Positions 25,899 through 34,033 of a DNA stretch of 64,000 bases are shown here, one piece after another. The notes beneath the pieces are model-generated. The model was not told the DNA's origin and searched no databases. It saw only the letters and a program-made list of their open reading frames with translations. This stretch comes from JAGOTP01 sp964567995 (GTDB lineage Bacteria; Patescibacteriota; Patescibacteriia; 2-12-FULL-60-25), in assembly GCA_964567995.1 (NCBI GenBank), contig CAZMOB010000003.1, forward strand, positions 166,493 through 230,492. Direction: 5' to 3'. Positions within the stretch are counted from its first letter, which is position 1. Each line of letters opens with the position of its first letter. The position numbers were made by a program, and so were the translations under genes.

Positions 25899-26162
25899 TC
25901 AGCAGCGGAAAGGAACGAGGAACGCGAGCACCTTGTCCCCCAGTCGTCGACACTTCACCTGCTCGGTGAGAGCATCGCGGGCCTGGAGCGCGATCTGCAC
26001 AGCCGCTGCGCCGATGAGGAGCAGATCGTCCAGCGTGCCGAGGAGACCGTGTCCACGTTCAGGAACTGCGTCGCTGGCCACTTCGGACGGCGAACAATCA
26101 CAGTCACCGAACATCTGCCGATCGAAGCACCGACATGCACCATATCCAAACTTCGTGTCCAT
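25899..26162 (-). CDS. Small protein, possibly divergent YkvA/DUF1232-like
   Basis: 87 residues. ATG 26162 has TGGAGG five bases upstream and a proper terminator follows, so it is very likely a real gene despite overlapping plus-strand frames. The segment SDAVPERGHGLLGTLDDLLLIGAA recalls the DUF1232 pattern (proline-rich turn followed by G-x-DDLLxL and a hydrophobic helix), though the match is partial. Four cysteines cluster at the N-terminus (ACRCFD, GDCDCS). The function of DUF1232 proteins is unknown; membrane association is possible. Confidence 0.6.
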   Translation of the reverse strand: MDTKFGYGACRCFDRQMFGDCDCSPSEVASDAVPERGHGLLGTLDDLLLIGAAAVQIALQARDALTEQVKCRRLGDKVLAFLVPFRC

Positions 26163-26280
26163 GAAGCCTCCACTGCAGCGCTAGGTGTGAGAGCATGCGC
26201 CGCCCTATCAGCTTGTTCAAGCCAGAACCCAGCTGATGAGGCGAAGCACTTCCAAAAAACGCGGGGCCCTCTTCTTTATT

Positions 26281-26320
26281 ACACGGCGGCGCGGGGAGGT
26301 AGGACTCCCCGCGCCGTGTT
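26281..26320 (-). terminator. Hairpin ending the 26333 gene
   Basis: GGCGCGGGGAG-tccta-CCTCCCCGCGCC within a longer ACACGG/CCGTGT frame; very stable but without a clear T-run on the minus strand. Confidence 0.6.
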
Positions 26321-26332
26321 CGAGCAGAGCCA

Positions 26333-26926
26333 TCAACACAGACGGCCGACGCACATGACGGGGCGTGCTTGTGCATCCCGTCCCCACCCGTCAGACACGG
26401 CGTCCTGGACGCTCGTGAGATGCGGGCCTCTGCCGAGACCCAGTTCAGACACCCCATCGAAGATCCATGAATTCGTAGGGATGAGGGGCAGGCCCAGGTG
26501 TCGATGCAGTCGCATCAGTGCAGCCAGGAGATGAGGCGGATCCCGCCGATCGCGTGCCGGCCAGCACCGATCACTCGTGAGAAGAGACAGCGTCCGCCAG
26601 TCGTCAGGCGACGTCGTGACGAACGCCACGTACTCGACCCCCTGACCGTTTCTCTGTCGAAAACACACATGCGCTCGACGGATCAGCTCCGTCAGCGCCT
26701 CTGCCCGTTTGTTCGGATCCGGACAGACGAGATCGACCAAAACGAGCAGTTGCTCATCCTGGACGAAGAAGGTCCCGAGAGCAGAGAGTTTGTTGGCACT
26801 CCCGTTCTTGAAACCCAGCGCCCTGAGCCGCGGATCACGCTTGGTGACCCGGCCCAGTCCTCGAAGTTCGCTCGCGAACTCCGGCGGAATATCTTCGATA
26901 CGCTCGATGGACTCAACGGTCGCCAC
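26333..26926 (-). CDS. Hypothetical protein, 197 aa
   Basis: I do not recognise this protein. The GTG at 26926 (residues then read ATVESIERIEDI) has AAGGAGGA at ideal spacing and is the likely start; the frame runs back through the trmD terminator to 27025, which is not coding. The product is soluble alpha/beta, with a QDEQLLVLVDLVCPDPNKRAEAL core and RQRNGQGVEYVAFVTTS strand, perhaps a small nuclease-like or NTF2-like fold, but no motif is certain. GC-rich codons and an own hairpin terminator place it in the orphan class. Confidence 0.65.
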   Translation of the reverse strand: MATVESIERIEDIPPEFASELRGLGRVTKRDPRLRALGFKNGSANKLSALGTFFVQDEQLLVLVDLVCPDPNKRAEALTELIRRAHVCFRQRNGQGVEYVAFVTTSPDDWRTLSLLTSDRCWPARDRRDPPHLLAALMRLHRHLGLPLIPTNSWIFDGVSELGLGRGPHLTSVQDAVSDGWGRDAQARPVMCVGRLC

Positions 26927-26979
26927 ACGTCCTCCTTCGATGATTCCTTCGCGTCCTCCACGCAAAGGATCGCTTAGCA

Positions 26980-27017
26980 TAAAAACTCGGCGCTCTTTTT
27001 TCAAGAGGCCGAGCTTT
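26980..27017 (-). terminator. trmD terminator
   Basis: On the minus strand AAGCTCGGC-CTCTT / AAGAG-CGCCGAG followed by TTTTT, 16 bases after the trmD stop. Confidence 0.88.
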
Positions 27018-27031
27018 TTCCACATGATGGT

Positions 27032-27739
27032 TTATTCTCCTCGCTTCATTTGCGCCCGACGCCACTCGGCGATCTTCGCATGGTTGCCTGACATCAGAAT
27101 ATCGGGAATGGTCCAACGCTTTTTCCCCGCTTCATACACTTCTGGACGCGTGTATTGCGGATACTCCAAGAGTCCAGCTTCCGTGTGTGATTCTGTATCA
27201 AGCGATGTTTCCTCTCCCAAGACTCCCGGCCGCAAGCGCGCCACCGCGTCCGTCATGACAAGCGCGGCGAGTTCCCCACCGGTCAATACAAACGATCCAA
27301 TCGACAGCTCTTCATCAACCAGATGCTCCGTGATCCGTTCGTCGACGCCTTCATACCGACCACACAAAAAGACCAACCGATCGTATTCACACAAACGCAC
27401 CGCATCCGCTTGTTGGAAACGCTTGCCTTTCGCGCTCGTCAAAATCACCCGCGTTTTTTTGGCAGTGGCCGTCGCTGAACCATCTTGTTTCCGGACTTTC
27501 AAGGCGACTAGCGCTTCATGAAACGGCGCAACCTTCATCACCATCCCCGGCCCCCCACCAAACGGACGATCATCGACCGTCTGATGTCGATCATGCGTCC
27601 AGGTTCGCAAGGGATGCGCTTGAAGATCAAGCAACTTCTCACGCTGCGCACGCCCTAAGATAGACCCGTCCAAATACGGCTGAACCAGTTCAGGAAAAAT
27701 GGTGAGGATATCAACCTTCAGTGGCTTGCGCTTGGGCAT
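27032..27739 (-). CDS. trmD: tRNA (guanine-N1-)-methyltransferase TrmD
   Basis: Makes m1G37 in tRNAs with G36 to keep the reading frame, using SAM in a trefoil-knot fold. Motifs: DILTIFPELVQPYL at the N-terminus, DRPFGGGPGMVMK near 57-69, LCGRYEGVDERI near 126-137, IGSFVLTGGELAA near 150-162, and the C-terminal YTRPEVYEAGKKRWTIPDILMSGNH. ATG 27739 (MPKRKPLKVDI) has TATGCT seven bases upstream and no ribosome site, so the mRNA is probably leaderless. Normal length (235). khpA lies upstream on the same strand but with its own terminator between. Confidence 0.97.
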   Translation of the reverse strand: MPKRKPLKVDILTIFPELVQPYLDGSILGRAQREKLLDLQAHPLRTWTHDRHQTVDDRPFGGGPGMVMKVAPFHEALVALKVRKQDGSATATAKKTRVILTSAKGKRFQQADAVRLCEYDRLVFLCGRYEGVDERITEHLVDEELSIGSFVLTGGELAALVMTDAVARLRPGVLGEETSLDTESHTEAGLLEYPQYTRPEVYEAGKKRWTIPDILMSGNHAKIAEWRRAQMKRGE

Positions 27740-27782
27740 GTCAGAGAGCATACGAGAAATCGGTCAGAAACAAAAGCACATA

Positions 27783-27811
27783 CAAAAGAGCCCTGGCGAA
27801 CCAGAGCTCTC
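27783..27811 (-). terminator. khpA terminator
   Basis: On the minus strand AGAGCTCTGG-ttcg-CCAGGGCTCT followed by TTTGT. Confidence 0.85.
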
Positions 27812-27831
27812 TCTATCGGATCAAACAAGGC

Positions 27832-28257
27832 CTAGATTCCAAGATCGTTTAAATCCGAATCCGTCACGAGACCAGAGCTCCCATGTCCAACGGGAGCCGA
27901 GGCTAGACTCTGACCATCCATTTCGCCACCCATCTCACCTGTGCCACTCACACCCTTTCGTTCCTGATGCTCGCGACGAGCGGATTCTGGTTCGAAAATG
28001 CGCATATTCACGCGGGCGTTGGCTTTGGCTCCAACGATCTTGAGCAAAATGCGGAGCGCGCGGGCCGTTTGACCATCGCGACCGATCACATAGCCCATAT
28101 CGTCCTGCCCGACACTAAGCGTAAGAAGCACACCGCGGTCGTCTACCGTTCGTTCCACTTTGACGTTTTCTGGGTGGTTAACGATCGATTTCACCACAAA
28201 CTCAAGGAATTCCTGCTCAACATGCTGTCCATCCATCTGCTGTACGTCCATATCCAT
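27832..28257 (-). CDS. khpA: KH-domain RNA-binding protein KhpA
   Basis: Single KH domain with LEFVVKSIVNHPENV (about 18-32) and the RNA-binding GRDG loop at 59-62 (YVIGRDGQTARALRIL, split here as loop plus helix). Residues after 95 form a long Gly/Ser/Met-rich acidic tail of about 45 residues, longer than typical KhpA of around 80 residues. In Firmicutes KhpA works with KhpB in cell-envelope and division control; no KhpB is in the window. It is divergent from rpsP, with which it is usually co-directional. The exact start is uncertain: ATG 28257 has no close ribosome site. Confidence 0.88.
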   Translation of the reverse strand: MDMDVQQMDGQHVEQEFLEFVVKSIVNHPENVKVERTVDDRGVLLTLSVGQDDMGYVIGRDGQTARALRILLKIVGAKANARVNMRIFEPESARREHQERKGVSGTGEMGGEMDGQSLASAPVGHGSSGLVTDSDLNDLGI

Positions 28258-28345
28258 ATCAATGGCTTTTATGCCTCCAATAGGTGGAGGCGGCTAAATG
28301 ATCAGCCCCTCAGGGGGATGGGGAAACGATAGCATGGGGGTTTTC

Positions 28346-28374
28346 TTGACGGAAGGCCTAGCAAAGGCTATTCT
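28346..28374 (+). promoter_or_regulatory. rpsP promoter, implying a leaderless mRNA
   Basis: TTGACG, 17-base spacer, TATTCT, ending seven bases before the rpsP ATG, so the expected transcription start coincides with the start codon. Confidence 0.8.
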
Positions 28375-28381
28375 TGGCGCC

Positions 28382-28690
28382 ATGTTAACGATCCGCCTCA
28401 CCCGTGTCGGGAAAAAGAAGCAGCCCTCCTATCGCTTCATCGTGTCTGAAAAGGCGCGTGATCCATGGGGCAAGGCGCTCGAACTCCTCGGGACCTACAA
28501 TCCTTTGACGAATCCATCGACGATTAAGCTCGAAAAGGAGCGCATCAGCTACTGGATTTCCAAAGGCGCTCAGTGCTCAGAAACCGTTTGGAACCTGTTT
28601 GTTGATCAGGGTTTGGTCGAAGGCGCCAAAAAGCGCGTGAACACCATGAAGAAGCGTCATGCGGAACGGTTGGCCAAAAAGGCAGCGTAA
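28382..28690 (+). CDS. rpsP: 30S ribosomal protein S16
   Basis: Assembly protein of the 30S subunit. The conserved N-terminus MLTIRLTRVGKKKQPSYR and RDPWGKALELLGTYNP are clear; 102 residues with a basic C-terminal helix (KKRHAERLAKKAA). ATG 28382 is directly at the predicted transcription start. Upstream in-frame codons belong to the promoter. A terminator follows at once, so it is monocistronic, whereas in many bacteria rpsP leads an operon with khpA and trmD. Confidence 0.97.
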   Translation: MLTIRLTRVGKKKQPSYRFIVSEKARDPWGKALELLGTYNPLTNPSTIKLEKERISYWISKGAQCSETVWNLFVDQGLVEGAKKRVNTMKKRHAERLAKKAA

Positions 28691-28711
28691 ATCCAAAATA
28701 GCAGTAGCAAC

Positions 28712-28736
28712 AAAGAGCCCGAATGGGCTCTTTTTG
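28712..28736 (+). terminator. rpsP terminator
   Basis: AAAGAGCCC-gaat-GGGCTCTTTTT, 20 bases after the stop. Confidence 0.95.
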
Positions 28737-28792
28737 CATCTTTGCATACACTACGGAAAATACTCTTTATTTCGGCGTTTTTAGTCGAAACA

Positions 28793-28821
28793 TTGACAAA
28801 AACGTCTATTTATGGTTTAAT
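28793..28821 (+). promoter_or_regulatory. Promoter of the zinc-ribbon gene
   Basis: TTGACA, 17-base spacer, TTTAAT: near-consensus. The 65-base leader folds into CGCTCACCC/GGGTGCG and GCGGAAC/GTTCCG-type hairpins. Confidence 0.85.
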
Positions 28822-28896
28822 GCTTTGTTTCCTGCGCTCACCCTACTTCGTGGGTGCGTAGCGGAACTGTTCCGTCAAAACCTGTGGAGGTTCGTC

Positions 28897-30318
28897 ATGT
28901 TCAACGCCCTTCGTTCGCTCGTCGCCACCGGCCTCAACCTCGTGATGGAGGCGGCCGTCCAGGCCGCCTTCGGGAAGGAGAACAACGTCAGCGTCCGCAT
29001 CCCGTCCTCGGCGGGATCCGATGGCCCGGCCGACATCAAGTCGGTCGCCGCCGCCCCGACCCCCGAACCGGCGGTCGTGGCCACGCCGTCCGTCGCCCCC
29101 ACCGAGGCACCGCCGGCCGCGGCCCCCGTCGAGGCGCCCCCGATCAAGGACGGCCCGACCATCGCCGAGATGCTGGAGGAGGCCAAGAAGCACGCGAAGG
29201 TAGCGGAGCCCCTGGTCAAGCCGGCGAAGCCGGCCAAGATCAAGTGCGCGACGCTCGGTTGCAAGGGGCACCTCCGCCCGGGCTTGGCGCCCTTTCTCCC
29301 CGGGGCGGTGCACTGCTTGCAGTGCACCAACAAGCAGCTCTTGGGGCAGGGATTGCCCTGCTATTGGCGCAGGACGGCGGACGGCATGCAGATGGTGTGC
29401 CAGAACCCGCAGTGCACCAACCGGTTCCCGCTCGGACCGAAGAAGCCCGGGTCCAACGAACCGAGGCCCTGCTGCAAGGCCAGCTGCTGGCGGGCGTGGG
29501 ATGAGGCCATGCGCCCCCACATGCTCGCGTTCCGCATGGAGGGGAAACTGCCCCAGATGGTGACCGTCGGCGAGAGCGAGAAGCTCGTCGTCGCGCGGGC
29601 GACGTTCAAGCGGACCTGCCAGAACGAAGACTGCGGAAAGACGTTCACCGTGCAGTTTCCGCTGGCGAAGAACGCGATGCACTGCATGGACTGCCACAAC
29701 GCGTGGCGGATGGAGGGTGGCAAGGCCCCCTTCCTGTTCGTCTACGAGGGAGAGGGCGACCTCATGGTCTGCCAGAACCCCAACCACCGCGGGCCGAATC
29801 GCATCTTCGAGCCGCGGCTGAACGAGTTCGGCGGGCTCCACACCTGCTGCTCGGCTGACTGCACCACGGGCTGGAAGCGGGCGGGCGACGGCCACATCGC
29901 CGCATTCGAGAGGACGCGCGCCCTGCCGAAGATCACGGTGATCCGGCAGAAGCAGACGGCGCACGAGGTCAAGGCCCAGGCCCCGACCAAGCCGGCCGAG
30001 ACCCCGCCGGCAGCGCCCGCGACCACCTCCAACGACCCGACCGAAGCGGACATCCGCCGGGCGCTGAACGACGGCACCTTCGAGAAGCGGTGGCCAGTGA
30101 ACGCGGTGGACAACCGCCCGAACGGGGACGTCCACATCCTCATCATCGTCGACGAGAAGGGTCGGCAGAAGGAGTTCCTCCTCAAGGCGAAGATGAAGGT
30201 CGAGGAGAAGAAGGACGACAAGAAGGCCAGCAAGGCGAAGAACGACGGCGCCAAGGGCAACGGCCGCGAGCACCACCACAAGGGGCACCGCGGCGAGTCC
30301 TCGCCGACGTTCCACTGA
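28897..30318 (+). CDS. Tandem zinc-ribbon protein, hypothetical, 473 aa
   Basis: Unknown protein with four probable zinc-binding modules: C117-x4-C122 with C140/C143; C168-x4-C173 with C192/C193/C197; C241-x4-C246 with C263/C266; C292-x4-H297 with C317/C318/C322. Modules 1-2 and 3-4 look like a duplicated pair. Between the N-terminus and module 1 there is an Ala/Pro-rich linker (about 45-85). After residue 350 there is another Pro/Thr/Ala linker, a small beta unit (VHILIIVDEKGRQKEFLLK), and a Lys/Asp/His-rich tail. ATG 28897 has GGAGG upstream. It is extremely GC-rich compared with rpsP and smc on either side. Nucleic-acid or protein binding is plausible but not shown. Confidence 0.82.
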   Translation: MFNALRSLVATGLNLVMEAAVQAAFGKENNVSVRIPSSAGSDGPADIKSVAAAPTPEPAVVATPSVAPTEAPPAAAPVEAPPIKDGPTIAEMLEEAKKHAKVAEPLVKPAKPAKIKCATLGCKGHLRPGLAPFLPGAVHCLQCTNKQLLGQGLPCYWRRTADGMQMVCQNPQCTNRFPLGPKKPGSNEPRPCCKASCWRAWDEAMRPHMLAFRMEGKLPQMVTVGESEKLVVARATFKRTCQNEDCGKTFTVQFPLAKNAMHCMDCHNAWRMEGGKAPFLFVYEGEGDLMVCQNPNHRGPNRIFEPRLNEFGGLHTCCSADCTTGWKRAGDGHIAAFERTRALPKITVIRQKQTAHEVKAQAPTKPAETPPAAPATTSNDPTEADIRRALNDGTFEKRWPVNAVDNRPNGDVHILIIVDEKGRQKEFLLKAKMKVEEKKDDKKASKAKNDGAKGNGREHHHKGHRGESSPTFH

Positions 30319-30353
30319 CAACACACGCGCCAAGCGCTCCCTGCGCGAGGCCA

Positions 30354-30387
30354 GGCGGGAGGGATGGACACTTCGTCCCTCCCCGCC
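30354..30387 (+). terminator. Hairpin ending the zinc-ribbon gene
   Basis: GGCGGGAGGGA..GGAC pairs with GTCCCTCCCCGCC; very stable, followed by CCAATTATCC rather than a T-run. Confidence 0.6.
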
Positions 30388-30432
30388 CCAATTATCCACC
30401 TGACACTTAGGTCAGATGCATTGAGGGGTACA

Positions 30433-30470
30433 AAAGAACACTCGGCCCTTAGGCCGAGTGTTCTTTTTTT
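30433..30470 (-). terminator. smc terminator with the stop codon in its loop
   Basis: On the minus strand AAAAGAACACTCGGCC-taag-GGCCGAGTGTTCTTTT. The left arm encodes the last smc codons (Lys-Glu-His-Ser-Ala), and the TAA stop is the loop. On the plus strand it can also terminate. Confidence 0.9.
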
Positions 30471-32677
30471 AGTTTTTCGATGTCTTCGAGTTTCACGGAG
30501 AGCAACTGCGACACTCCATCTCCGTCCATTGTGACGCCATAGAGCACATTCGCTTGCGCCATGGTGGCACGGTTATGCGTGATGACGACGAACTGGGTTT
30601 TGTCGGCGAGTGACGCTACGATCTCGGCAAACTTTCTGGAGTTTGATTCGTCCAAGGCAGCGTCGACTTCGTCCAAGACAACGAAGGGCGAAGGATTCGT
30701 CGCCATAATGGCACAGATCAAGGCGATCGATGTCAGCGCACGTTCGCCGCCAGACAATAGCGAAATAGATTTGAAGGTTTTTCCAGGTGGCGTGACTTGG
30801 ATGTCGATCCCGACCACTCGCTCGGCGGGTTCATCGTCCTCCACGATCACATTTCCTTGATCATCCACTTCTGGCTCCGATTGGACTTCCATCAATTTCG
30901 CATCGCCACCGCCGAACAATGTTTTGAAAAAACGTCCAAACTCGCGATTGAGATCAGTAAATGCACTCTTACTTCGTTCTTGGATGGTGCGATCCAGTTC
31001 GTCTACGACTGTTTCCAAAGCCACCAAGCCAGCTCGCACATCTTCGGCTTGTTGTGACAAAAAGGTGTGACGCTCTTTGGTTTCGCCATGTTCTTTCATG
31101 ACTTCCGGGTCGATGCCACCGATCCATTCAAGTTGGGAACGGAGACGCTGCAGCCGAGCCCCGATATCAGGCGCACCAGGATTTGTGATGCTGTTCTCAG
31201 CGAGCGTATCGAGCTCTGTTTCAAGTGCCGGCGCTTGAACGCGCAAGTCCTGAAGGAATCCTTCGCGACGGGTTTCGTAGCGAGCTAACTCGATGGCCGC
31301 GTTGGAGGCCGTCTGTTCGACGCCGTGCACTTCCTGACGCTTGCTCGTGAGTTTGCGCTGCACTTCGAACAAATGGGAGCGCTGATCACGGTCGCGTTGA
31401 TTCCAGACATCCAATTCCTGTTCCGTCGCACGAACCTTTTGCGTGATCAATTCCAGCGCCTGCGCTAACGCCATTGCTTCCGCTTCGATCTCTGGGTTGA
31501 TCGTCACCGTCTGCTCAGGCTCAGGAGCGGGACGCTGTAACTTGCCGACCAAGCCATCTCCCAACGTCTGCAGCTCGCTTACCAACTGACGTATCAAAAT
31601 CAAATCAGGCTGTGCCGCCTGAACCGCAACCGACAGCGCTTGATATTTCGCACGAACTTCTTCGATCCCCTCGATAATCTTCGAGAGCGGAAGAGGCGAC
31701 CAAGGCTTCTCGGCGCGAACAGCCGCCACCGCTCGCTTGGTTTCCAGCTTCAACTGCTCTTCACGCACGCGACCACGTTCGCGATTCAACTCATCCAATT
31801 TCTTGCGAATCTCTTGGAATCCCTCGTTTACCGGCACATCTTTTTCCATTTTCTCAAGCTCTTGCTGCAACAGCTGCGCCTCTTTCTCACGGCTCGCGAT
31901 CTCGGCTTTGGCCTTGTCCATTTTCCCGGCCGCCTCCTGCCAACCACGACGAATCTCCGCCCATTGGCGGCCATAGTGCTGACGTTCCAGGGAACGGAGC
32001 TCTTGTTCAACGCCTTCCCGTTCTTGCAAACGCTTTACCTGTTTCTCAAGCGAGGCCAGACGCGGACCAAGCTCTTGAAGCAACAGGTCGGTCTGGGCCA
32101 GGTGTTCTTTGGAGGCCGTGATTTTGTTCCAAGCGGAATTGCGTTTAAGTTGGAAGGGTTTCAAGCCGAAGGCTTCATCGAAAAACTCCTTGCGCTCGGC
32201 TGGACCAGCCACCAATACCTGATCGACCATCCCCTGTCCGATCACACTGTATGTTCGCTGGCCGATTCCAGATTGAGCCAAAAGGAGCTGAACATCCTGC
32301 AACCGAGCGGCCTGGCGATTAATTTCATATTCGGACTGCCCGTCCCGGTATAAACGCCGGGTCACCGCCAATTCGCTCATTCCGAGCTCTGGCTTATCGT
32401 CATTCTCTAAAATCATCGTCACCTCACAGAATCCCGACTTTCCTCGTTTTTCTGACCCGGCAAAAATGACGTCCTCCCCCTTTTTTCCGCGCAGGAGTTT
32501 CATGCTCTGTTCTCCCATTACCCAGCGCAAACTATCGGCCACATTGGATTTTCCCGAGCCATTTGGCCCCACCACAGCGGTTACGCCCCGTCTCCCTGAG
32601 GCGTCTAAGACGAATTCTAGCCCGGTTTTTTGGGCAAAGGTTTTGAACCCTTGAAGTTCGAGCCGTTTGAGGTACAT
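30449..32677 (-). CDS. smc: SMC-family chromosome segregation ATPase, short, no recognisable hinge
   Basis: Structural-maintenance-of-chromosomes ATPase. N-terminal head: MYLKRLELQGFKTFA, Walker A GPNGSGKS at 37-44, and the Q-loop region QSGIGQRTYSVIGQG. C-terminal head: signature LLSGGERA near 640-647 and Walker B FVVLDEVDAALDE near 665-677. Between them are only about 400 residues of coiled coil, broken at about 300-400 by a Pro-containing stretch (EKPWSPLPLS, RPAPEPEQT). The family norm is about 1150-1200 residues with a hinge domain in the middle; none is visible here. Both heads are intact, so it should be functional. ScpA/ScpB are not in the window. Confidence 0.92.
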   Translation of the reverse strand: MYLKRLELQGFKTFAQKTGLEFVLDASGRRGVTAVVGPNGSGKSNVADSLRWVMGEQSMKLLRGKKGEDVIFAGSEKRGKSGFCEVTMILENDDKPELGMSELAVTRRLYRDGQSEYEINRQAARLQDVQLLLAQSGIGQRTYSVIGQGMVDQVLVAGPAERKEFFDEAFGLKPFQLKRNSAWNKITASKEHLAQTDLLLQELGPRLASLEKQVKRLQEREGVEQELRSLERQHYGRQWAEIRRGWQEAAGKMDKAKAEIASREKEAQLLQQELEKMEKDVPVNEGFQEIRKKLDELNRERGRVREEQLKLETKRAVAAVRAEKPWSPLPLSKIIEGIEEVRAKYQALSVAVQAAQPDLILIRQLVSELQTLGDGLVGKLQRPAPEPEQTVTINPEIEAEAMALAQALELITQKVRATEQELDVWNQRDRDQRSHLFEVQRKLTSKRQEVHGVEQTASNAAIELARYETRREGFLQDLRVQAPALETELDTLAENSITNPGAPDIGARLQRLRSQLEWIGGIDPEVMKEHGETKERHTFLSQQAEDVRAGLVALETVVDELDRTIQERSKSAFTDLNREFGRFFKTLFGGGDAKLMEVQSEPEVDDQGNVIVEDDEPAERVVGIDIQVTPPGKTFKSISLLSGGERALTSIALICAIMATNPSPFVVLDEVDAALDESNSRKFAEIVASLADKTQFVVITHNRATMAQANVLYGVTMDGDGVSQLLSVKLEDIEKLKKEHSA

Positions 32678-32734
32678 AGGTCGTGCATAGGATAGCTACT
32701 TTCCTCCTTCCCTACTAGCCAGTATGCTCTGCCC

Positions 32735-33079
32735 ATGCCACATACCAAAGACGCCGGATTCGAGCATTTGCGGGAAGCCTTTGCCGAACTCCTTACCGAA
32801 GTTGAATTTCCTCCAGGCGTCTTCGTGACCGTCCTGGCCGCTGAGATTGCGGCGAATTCAGCCCACGCTACCTTTACGCTCTCCGTCTTCCCGGATGGGA
32901 AGGATAAAGAAGCACTCGAAACCTTGAACGCGAACAAGCACGAACTCAAAGACGGGCTCGCGACCCATCTTCGCCTTCGCCGGATTCCCGACCTGCATTA
33001 CAAGTTTGATCATACGGAATCACAGGCGGAGATCATTGAACGAGCGTTGAATGAACTGAAGGCCAAGGGAGAGCTGTAA
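32735..33079 (+). CDS. rbfA: Ribosome-binding factor A
   Basis: KH-type cold-shock factor that matures the 30S subunit. The family pattern is clear: VTVLAAEI..SAHATFTLSVFPDGKDK, EALETLNANKHELKDGLA and HLRLRRIPDLHYKFD (three separate segments). 114 residues is normal. ATG 32735 has TATGCT six bases upstream and no ribosome site, so a leaderless mRNA is likely. It is divergent from smc and is followed after 3 bases by the oxygenase gene. Confidence 0.93.
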   Translation: MPHTKDAGFEHLREAFAELLTEVEFPPGVFVTVLAAEIAANSAHATFTLSVFPDGKDKEALETLNANKHELKDGLATHLRLRRIPDLHYKFDHTESQAEIIERALNELKAKGEL

Positions 33080-33082
33080 CCT

Positions 33083-33883
33083 ATGCCGAGCACCTATCAA
33101 CAAATCGTGGATGATCTGAACGCACAGTCGTTCCACAAGGTTGTGTTGACCTGTACGCAGGAACAAATCGAACGCGCTATCAACGCCTTCTTCCACTTCA
33201 TGGAGTTGCCAGAGGAAACCCGCAAGCGCTTTTCTTTTAAGCTCGGAGATGATTCCGGTGATATGGAAGTCGGCTACCACACCCGTTCACGAGCCAACGG
33301 AAATCCTGATAATCGTGGCTATTTCCAATACTCTGTGGTGGGAGATGAAGAATTTCGTAAAACGGGAAGTGACTGTCCAGAGCTCATCGCTTTTCTTGAT
33401 GCAGCGAAAGTCGTCTACGATGCGACCGTACCTACGATGCGCGAAGTCGTGCACGTGATTGATGAAGCACACCCTGGAATCGAGCAAAAAATCTTTGATC
33501 CAGGACCCGGTCGCATCTTGCGCATTCCTCTTCGTTTTTTGGGATATCCAACCACTGAACCTGGCGACTTCCTAGCGAGCGGACACTATGACAAAGGCGC
33601 AACCACCATCGCGATCGCCGAAAGTGCACCCGGACTTCGTATCGGTAAACTTCCTGAAACCGTAAAGGATGTTGTTCACGAAGTAGGCTACGGGCTTTTC
33701 TTCCCTGGCATTCAGCTCGCTCATTTTACGAACGAAACCTTTGCTCCAAGTTGGCACGATGTCGCCCAAAAAGATCAGGATGCGTACAAACCCGGTTTTG
33801 CGCGGTGGGCCGTTGTGCTCTTTTGTGGAGCATGGGACGGAAAACCAACCACCTGGGCCGATCGTCACACGCCACAATACTAA
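33083..33883 (+). CDS. 2-oxoglutarate/Fe(II)-dependent oxygenase, isopenicillin-N-synthase-like
   Basis: Double-stranded beta-helix oxygenase. The iron ligands fit H168 and D170 in GHYDKGATTIAIAE and H225 in FAPSWHDVA; the 2OG-binding Arg fits R241 in FARWAVVLF. The spacing matches isopenicillin N synthase / plant 2OG oxygenases, and the segment FFHFMELPEETRKRF matches their N-terminal region. The 266-residue length is slightly short. Its substrate is unknown. It starts 3 bases after rbfA, so it is co-transcribed and probably translationally coupled; a link to ribosome biology is possible but only by position. Confidence 0.82.
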   Translation: MPSTYQQIVDDLNAQSFHKVVLTCTQEQIERAINAFFHFMELPEETRKRFSFKLGDDSGDMEVGYHTRSRANGNPDNRGYFQYSVVGDEEFRKTGSDCPELIAFLDAAKVVYDATVPTMREVVHVIDEAHPGIEQKIFDPGPGRILRIPLRFLGYPTTEPGDFLASGHYDKGATTIAIAESAPGLRIGKLPETVKDVVHEVGYGLFFPGIQLAHFTNETFAPSWHDVAQKDQDAYKPGFARWAVVLFCGAWDGKPTTWADRHTPQY

Positions 33884-33899
33884 AAACACGAACCAAAGA

Positions 33900-33928
33900 T
33901 TGACAGCGGCTTACGCGGCTTCTACGAT
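33900..33928 (+). promoter_or_regulatory. Promoter of the 34034 orphan
   Basis: TTGACA, 17-base spacer, TACGAT; about 100-base leader. Confidence 0.7.
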
Positions 33929-34033
33929 TTTGATTCCCATTTTGGGAATCTTCCTGTTTTTTCAGCAGTCGCTGATGGAAAAACAGGAGGGTTGCAATCC
34001 CGCGACTCCTCCAACCCAACCCGGGAGGACGGG

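Noticed and set aside
25737..26534. 265-codon plus-strand frame over the 25899 and 26333 genes
   Set aside because: It has no SD or promoter, crosses two minus-strand terminators, and its composition is that of a shadow frame.
26709..27521. Plus-strand frame antisense to trmD and the 26333 gene
   Set aside because: Ser/Arg-rich shadow; trmD on the other strand is unambiguous.
28843..30399. 518-codon open frame antisense to the zinc-ribbon gene
   Set aside because: It is Leu/Arg/Gly/Val-repetitive as expected for the complement of very GC-rich codons, with no ribosome site; the plus-strand frame has zinc motifs, promoter and SD.
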